A stretch of DNA of 64,000 bases, from positions 176,688 to 240,687 of the forward strand of contig NZ_KE992171.1 in assembly GCF_000466425.1 (NCBI RefSeq), written 5' to 3'. Source of the DNA: Capnocytophaga sp. oral taxon 863 str. F0517. GTDB taxonomy: Bacteria; Bacteroidota; Bacteroidia; Flavobacteriales; Flavobacteriaceae. Below the pieces are notes generated by a model, which was not told where the DNA came from, did not search any database, and worked only from the letters and a program-made list of their open reading frames with translations. A program made the translations under genes and the position numbers. Position 1 is the stretch's first letter, and each line of letters opens with the position of its first letter. Of the stretch, positions 61,008 to 64,000 are shown one piece after another.

Positions 61008-61015
61008 CAAAGATA
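61008..61015 (-). promoter_or_regulatory. -7 box of the FtsK-like gene
   Basis: Minus-strand TATCTTTG, 25 bp before the start at 60983; no TTG with ideal spacing. Confidence 0.5.
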
Positions 61016-61087
61016 AATAGGGTAGGATATCATTTAGTGATAGTCATACAGAAAAAAATTGCAAATAAAAAAAACATGGAAAAACAC

Positions 61088-61118
61088 TTGATTTTTTTGT
61101 TTAAATGTTATATCTTTG
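61088..61118 (+). promoter_or_regulatory. Promoter of the unknown membrane protein gene
   Basis: TTG at 61088-61090 and TATCTTTG at 61111-61118 with a 20-bp spacer. It lies inside the longer open frame, which supports the ATG at 61148 as the true start. Confidence 0.75.
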
Positions 61119-61147
61119 CTGTTTTTAGGAAGTATCCAATAGTGAGT

Positions 61148-62203
61148 ATGAAGTGTATCTATAAAATCATTATTTCCAACCTAATTTTATTACTATTGAT
61201 AGGGGTTGCTGCCTTGATATTTTTTCCTGAGATAAGGCCTTCCTTTCTTGATAGGGAACCACAAGACCCTATGGAGGTAGAGGGATATTCATGGGAGGAA
61301 GAAGAGGAACGCTATCTATTCTTAGGGCATCGCAATTCGGTGTTTCTCAAGGGAGCCTTGCTGGACGAGGCCTATCGCAAGGAGTATGATGCCCTGAAGG
61401 ATTCTCTGTATTATCCCGAGTATGGAGATGTGGTCTTTGGAAATCGTGTCGTCACCCGTAAGCGACATGAGGAAGGCTACTTATATGATGATTTTTCTTC
61501 CCCAAAGTATTATTGGGGATCTAGGGATAATAAGGCAGGGCGCAAAAGACAGGTAGAGGAAAAGCTTGCCCAGATGAAAAAAGGAGATAAACTGTATGAT
61601 TTTTTCAAATACATGCTCCTATTCTATGACGGAAAGGTGGATTATCCTAAGTTAGTCGATTTCAAAGATAGGGGCTGTTCCTTTGTTGAATTCGATGACT
61701 ACTACAAGTTCTATACTACTTTTATGAATTATCGGGACATGCCTTGTATTCTAAAGAGTCGGCTAAGGGATTTTCTCAAGGAAGAAGGCGAGGGCTATAC
61801 CCTTGATAAGAATAGAATAGATAAGACCTTCCTCGAAGGGAGCTATACGGAAGAGGACGAGAAGGATTATTGTATTGCCTTTAAGGAAGAAGAGGCGATA
61901 AACCCCAACTATAAGGTGATTTTCTACAGGGAAGAACGACCTGAAAATTACTATTACCCGATTTATTTGGAAACTTTTTACCAAACCGTCCTTTTGAAGG
62001 AGGGTTACAAGAACCAAGCTATCTATATGGATACCGAAGAACGCAAGGCGGCACCCTATCCATTTATTTTTATCAAGCAAGAAGGACAGCCCGATATTGC
62101 ACTGCTCTTTAATCCAGACTATGACAGGATGATTCCTTATACACAACTTCCTAAAAGCCAGTTGGATGCCTATTACTCAGGAGAAGAAGAAAACGAAGAA
62201 TAA
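61148..62203 (+). CDS. Hypothetical membrane-anchored protein
   Basis: From 61148 the product has 351 residues: one N-terminal membrane segment (about 5-25, IIISNLILLLLIGVAALIFF) and then a highly charged extracytoplasmic domain rich in Glu, Lys, Asp and Tyr. The frame is open back to 60989, but a strong promoter at 61088-61118 falls within that extension. I recognise no family. Repeated aromatic/acidic clusters (EEEEERYLFLGH, YYKFYTTFMNY, YYYPIYLE) suggest a compact alpha/beta domain facing the periplasm. ileS follows 40 bp later. Confidence 0.65.
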   Translation: MKCIYKIIISNLILLLLIGVAALIFFPEIRPSFLDREPQDPMEVEGYSWEEEEERYLFLGHRNSVFLKGALLDEAYRKEYDALKDSLYYPEYGDVVFGNRVVTRKRHEEGYLYDDFSSPKYYWGSRDNKAGRKRQVEEKLAQMKKGDKLYDFFKYMLLFYDGKVDYPKLVDFKDRGCSFVEFDDYYKFYTTFMNYRDMPCILKSRLRDFLKEEGEGYTLDKNRIDKTFLEGSYTEEDEKDYCIAFKEEEAINPNYKVIFYREERPENYYYPIYLETFYQTVLLKEGYKNQAIYMDTEERKAAPYPFIFIKQEGQPDIALLFNPDYDRMIPYTQLPKSQLDAYYSGEEENEE

Positions 62204-62243
62204 ATATATAAAAAACATTCATTCACCCTTAAAAACGAAAAAA

Positions 62244-64000
62244 ATGAAATTTACAGAGTACAAATCCTTAGAACTGACCCGAATAGCAGAGGAGATATTG
62301 CAGTTTTGGAAAGATAATGCAATATTTCAGAAAAGTATAGACTTCCGCAATGGGAAGGAGCCTTTTATTTTCTATGAAGGGCCGCCATCTGCTAACGGAT
62401 TGCCTGGTATTCACCACGTAATGGCACGTTCGCTAAAGGATATTTTTTGCCGTTTCCATACTCAATTGGGCGAACAAGTATTCCGAAAAGCGGGTTGGGA
62501 TACCCATGGACTACCGGTGGAGTTGGGCGTAGAAAAGGAATTGGGGATAACCAAGGACGATATAGGCAAGAAAATCTCTGTAGCCGATTATAACAAAGCC
62601 TGCAAGGAAGCGGTGATGCGCTATACCAATATATGGAACGACCTTACCGAAAAGATAGGCTATTGGGTGGATTTGGACGATCCTTATATCACCTACAAGC
62701 CCAAATATATGGAGTCGGTATGGTGGCTTCTTAAGCAATTGTATAACAAAGGTTTGCTCTACAAGGGCTATACCATACAGCCTTATTCGCCTAAGGCAGG
62801 AACAGGGCTTTCCTCTCACGAGCTTAACCAACCGGGTTGCTATCGCGATGTAAGCGATACGACCATCACCGCTCAGTTCAAGGTAAAGGATTTCGCCACA
62901 GCAGCCGCTACAGCACTTAAGGCACAGGGGACGGTATATATCTTGGCTTGGACGACCACTCCTTGGACTTTGCCTTCCAATACCGCTTTGGCAGTGGGTA
63001 AAGATATTGACTATGTCTTGGTACGTACTTTTAACCAATATACCTTTGAACCTATACAAGTGGTGTTGGCTAAGGAATTGGTAGCCAAACAGTTTGCTGG
63101 TAAGTTCTTTGAAACTTCTGAGGAGGCAGATTTTGTAGCTTATGCCAATGACGAAAATCGCAAGAAAGTGCCTTATGAAGTTTTGGCCGAATGCAAGGGA
63201 GCAGACCTCGTAGGGACTACCTATGAACAACTCATTCCTTGGTTCCTTCCTGAAGAAAACCCAGAAAAGGCCTTTAGAGTGATCCCTGGAGACTTTGTAA
63301 CAACCGAAGATGGTACCGGTATCGTGCATATAGCGCCTACTTTCGGGGCAGATGACGCCCGTGTGGCAAGAGAAAATGGCATTCCGCCTATGTTGGTCAG
63401 AGATGAGAATGACAACTTAGTACCTTTGGTAAATTTGCAAGGGCGTTTTCTTAAAGGAGACAAAGTACCAGCCCTTTTTGCAGGACAATATATCAAGAAT
63501 GAATACTATAAGAGTGGCGAGGCGCCCGAAAAATCATGGGATGTGGAGCTAGCTATATTGCTCAAGACAGAGAACAAAGCCTTTAAGGTGGAGAAATATG
63601 TTCATAGCTATCCTCATTGTTGGCGTACCGATACTCCTGTACTCTACTATCCTTTGGATTCTTGGTTTGTGAAGATGATGGCCGTAAGAGATCGCTTGGT
63701 ATCACTCAATCAAGAGATTAATTGGAAGCCTAAGGCCACAGGAGAAGGGCGTTTTGCCAATTGGTTAGAGAATATCAACGACTGGAACCTTTCTCGTTCC
63801 CGCTATTGGGGGATCCCACTACCTATTTGGCGTACTGAGGATACTAAGGAAGAAAAAATCATCGGCTCCGTGGAAGAGTTGATTGCTGAAATCAACAAAG
63901 CCATAGCGGCAGGGGTGATGCAGGAAAATCCTTTTAAGAACTTTAAAGTAGGGGATATGTCCGAGGCCAATTATGACCAAATAGACCTGCACAAGAATAT
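62244..64000 (+). CDS. ileS: Isoleucyl-tRNA synthetase, N-terminal part (runs off the window)
   Basis: The frame opens at ATG 62244 and is still open at 64000, so about 585 residues are visible. The class I aminoacylation site is clear: FIFYEGPPSANGLPGIHHVM (HIGH-type motif) and RKAGWDTHGLPVE. The CP1 editing domain follows, with AWTTTPWTLPSNTALAVG and DGTGIVHIAPTFGADDA. CWRTDTPVLYY comes later and SRSRYWGIPLPIW is near the end of the visible part. The KMSKS motif lies beyond the window. Long minus-strand frames inside this stretch are shadows. Confidence 0.95.
   Translation, partial: MKFTEYKSLELTRIAEEILQFWKDNAIFQKSIDFRNGKEPFIFYEGPPSANGLPGIHHVMARSLKDIFCRFHTQLGEQVFRKAGWDTHGLPVELGVEKELGITKDDIGKKISVADYNKACKEAVMRYTNIWNDLTEKIGYWVDLDDPYITYKPKYMESVWWLLKQLYNKGLLYKGYTIQPYSPKAGTGLSSHELNQPGCYRDVSDTTITAQFKVKDFATAAATALKAQGTVYILAWTTTPWTLPSNTALAVGKDIDYVLVRTFNQYTFEPIQVVLAKELVAKQFAGKFFETSEEADFVAYANDENRKKVPYEVLAECKGADLVGTTYEQLIPWFLPEENPEKAFRVIPGDFVTTEDGTGIVHIAPTFGADDARVARENGIPPMLVRDENDNLVPLVNLQGRFLKGDKVPALFAGQYIKNEYYKSGEAPEKSWDVELAILLKTENKAFKVEKYVHSYPHCWRTDTPVLYYPLDSWFVKMMAVRDRLVSLNQEINWKPKATGEGRFANWLENINDWNLSRSRYWGIPLPIWRTEDTKEEKIIGSVEELIAEINKAIAAGVMQENPFKNFKVGDMSEANYDQIDLHKN

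Noticed and set aside
60989-61147. N-terminal extension of the unknown membrane protein
   Set aside because: A strong promoter lies within the extension (61088-61118), and the Met at 61148 gives a normal membrane anchor.
62511-63329. 272-residue minus-strand open frame near the right edge
   Set aside because: It lies entirely inside ileS, whose class I synthetase motifs are unmistakable, and its own protein has no recognisable pattern.

Overview
The window looks like a chromosomal segment of a member of the Flavobacteriaceae (Bacteroidota), most likely Capnocytophaga or a close relative. The evidence is: promoters of the Bacteroidota type (TTG, about 19-20 bp, then TAnnTTTG) in front of many genes; a short primary sigma factor without region 1.1; the gliding/type IX secretion lipoprotein SprE followed by a bactofilin; tandem S9 prolyl oligopeptidase lipoproteins; DUF4301, DUF1599, BT_3928-type and GlmU-like proteins typical of the phylum; and few Shine-Dalgarno sequences. 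No tRNA, rRNA, CRISPR array, insertion sequence or prophage was found.

Layout. 1-6.4 kb (+ strand): end of a DUF1599 gene, a DoxX/MauE-like membrane protein, tatC, an unknown protein, a large multidomain DNA-binding protein with a sigma-region-4-like helix-turn-helix, lptB, and the N-terminal subunit of transketolase. 6.5-13 kb: ilvE (-), a nitrite-reduction cluster (nirK with a fused cytochrome c, nirV-like, sco), then sdaA and nth. 13-21.3 kb: metE (-), a TonB-dependent receptor (+), a transglutaminase-like protein and rpe (-). 21.6-29.4 kb (+): rpoD, sprE, bactofilin, an AtpI-like protein, phosphoglucomutase and an MsbA-like ABC exporter. 29.4-33.8 kb: voltage-gated K+ channel and bacilliredoxin (-), a small outer-membrane protein, ribB with a degenerate ribA domain, and a GlmU-like protein (+). 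33.9-42.9 kb (-): aldehyde dehydrogenase, two tandem S9 peptidases, rodA and mrdA. 43.4-54 kb: a secreted YD-repeat-like protein (+); a minus-strand operon (thiamine-binding protein, PnuC, NadR-like kinase, DUF4301) with an outer-membrane protein after it; SanA-like, RsmI-like and hflX (+); menB and an S41 protease (-). 54-64 kb: Smr protein, aminopeptidase P, SprT-like, a WYL regulator, two unusual unknown proteins (58.1-61.0 kb), an unknown membrane protein, and the start of ileS, which runs off the end.

Most of the window is housekeeping. The accessory signal is concentrated in two places. The first is 57.1-61.1 kb: a WYL-domain regulator beside two minus-strand genes. One of these is strikingly AT-rich with a (TTTA)7 tract upstream. 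The other reads like an FtsK/HerA motor that has lost its Walker A motif. The two appear to share a C-terminal module with an INE...DH...L-T-AL pattern. The second is 2.9-4.8 kb: a protein combining RNA-polymerase alpha-CTD-like, sigma-region-4-like, HARE-HTH-like and helicase-associated-like segments. Several intergenic regions also share a degenerate AT-rich vocabulary (TTAAT, CATTAAC, GTGAAAA words), in places as clean tandem repeats.
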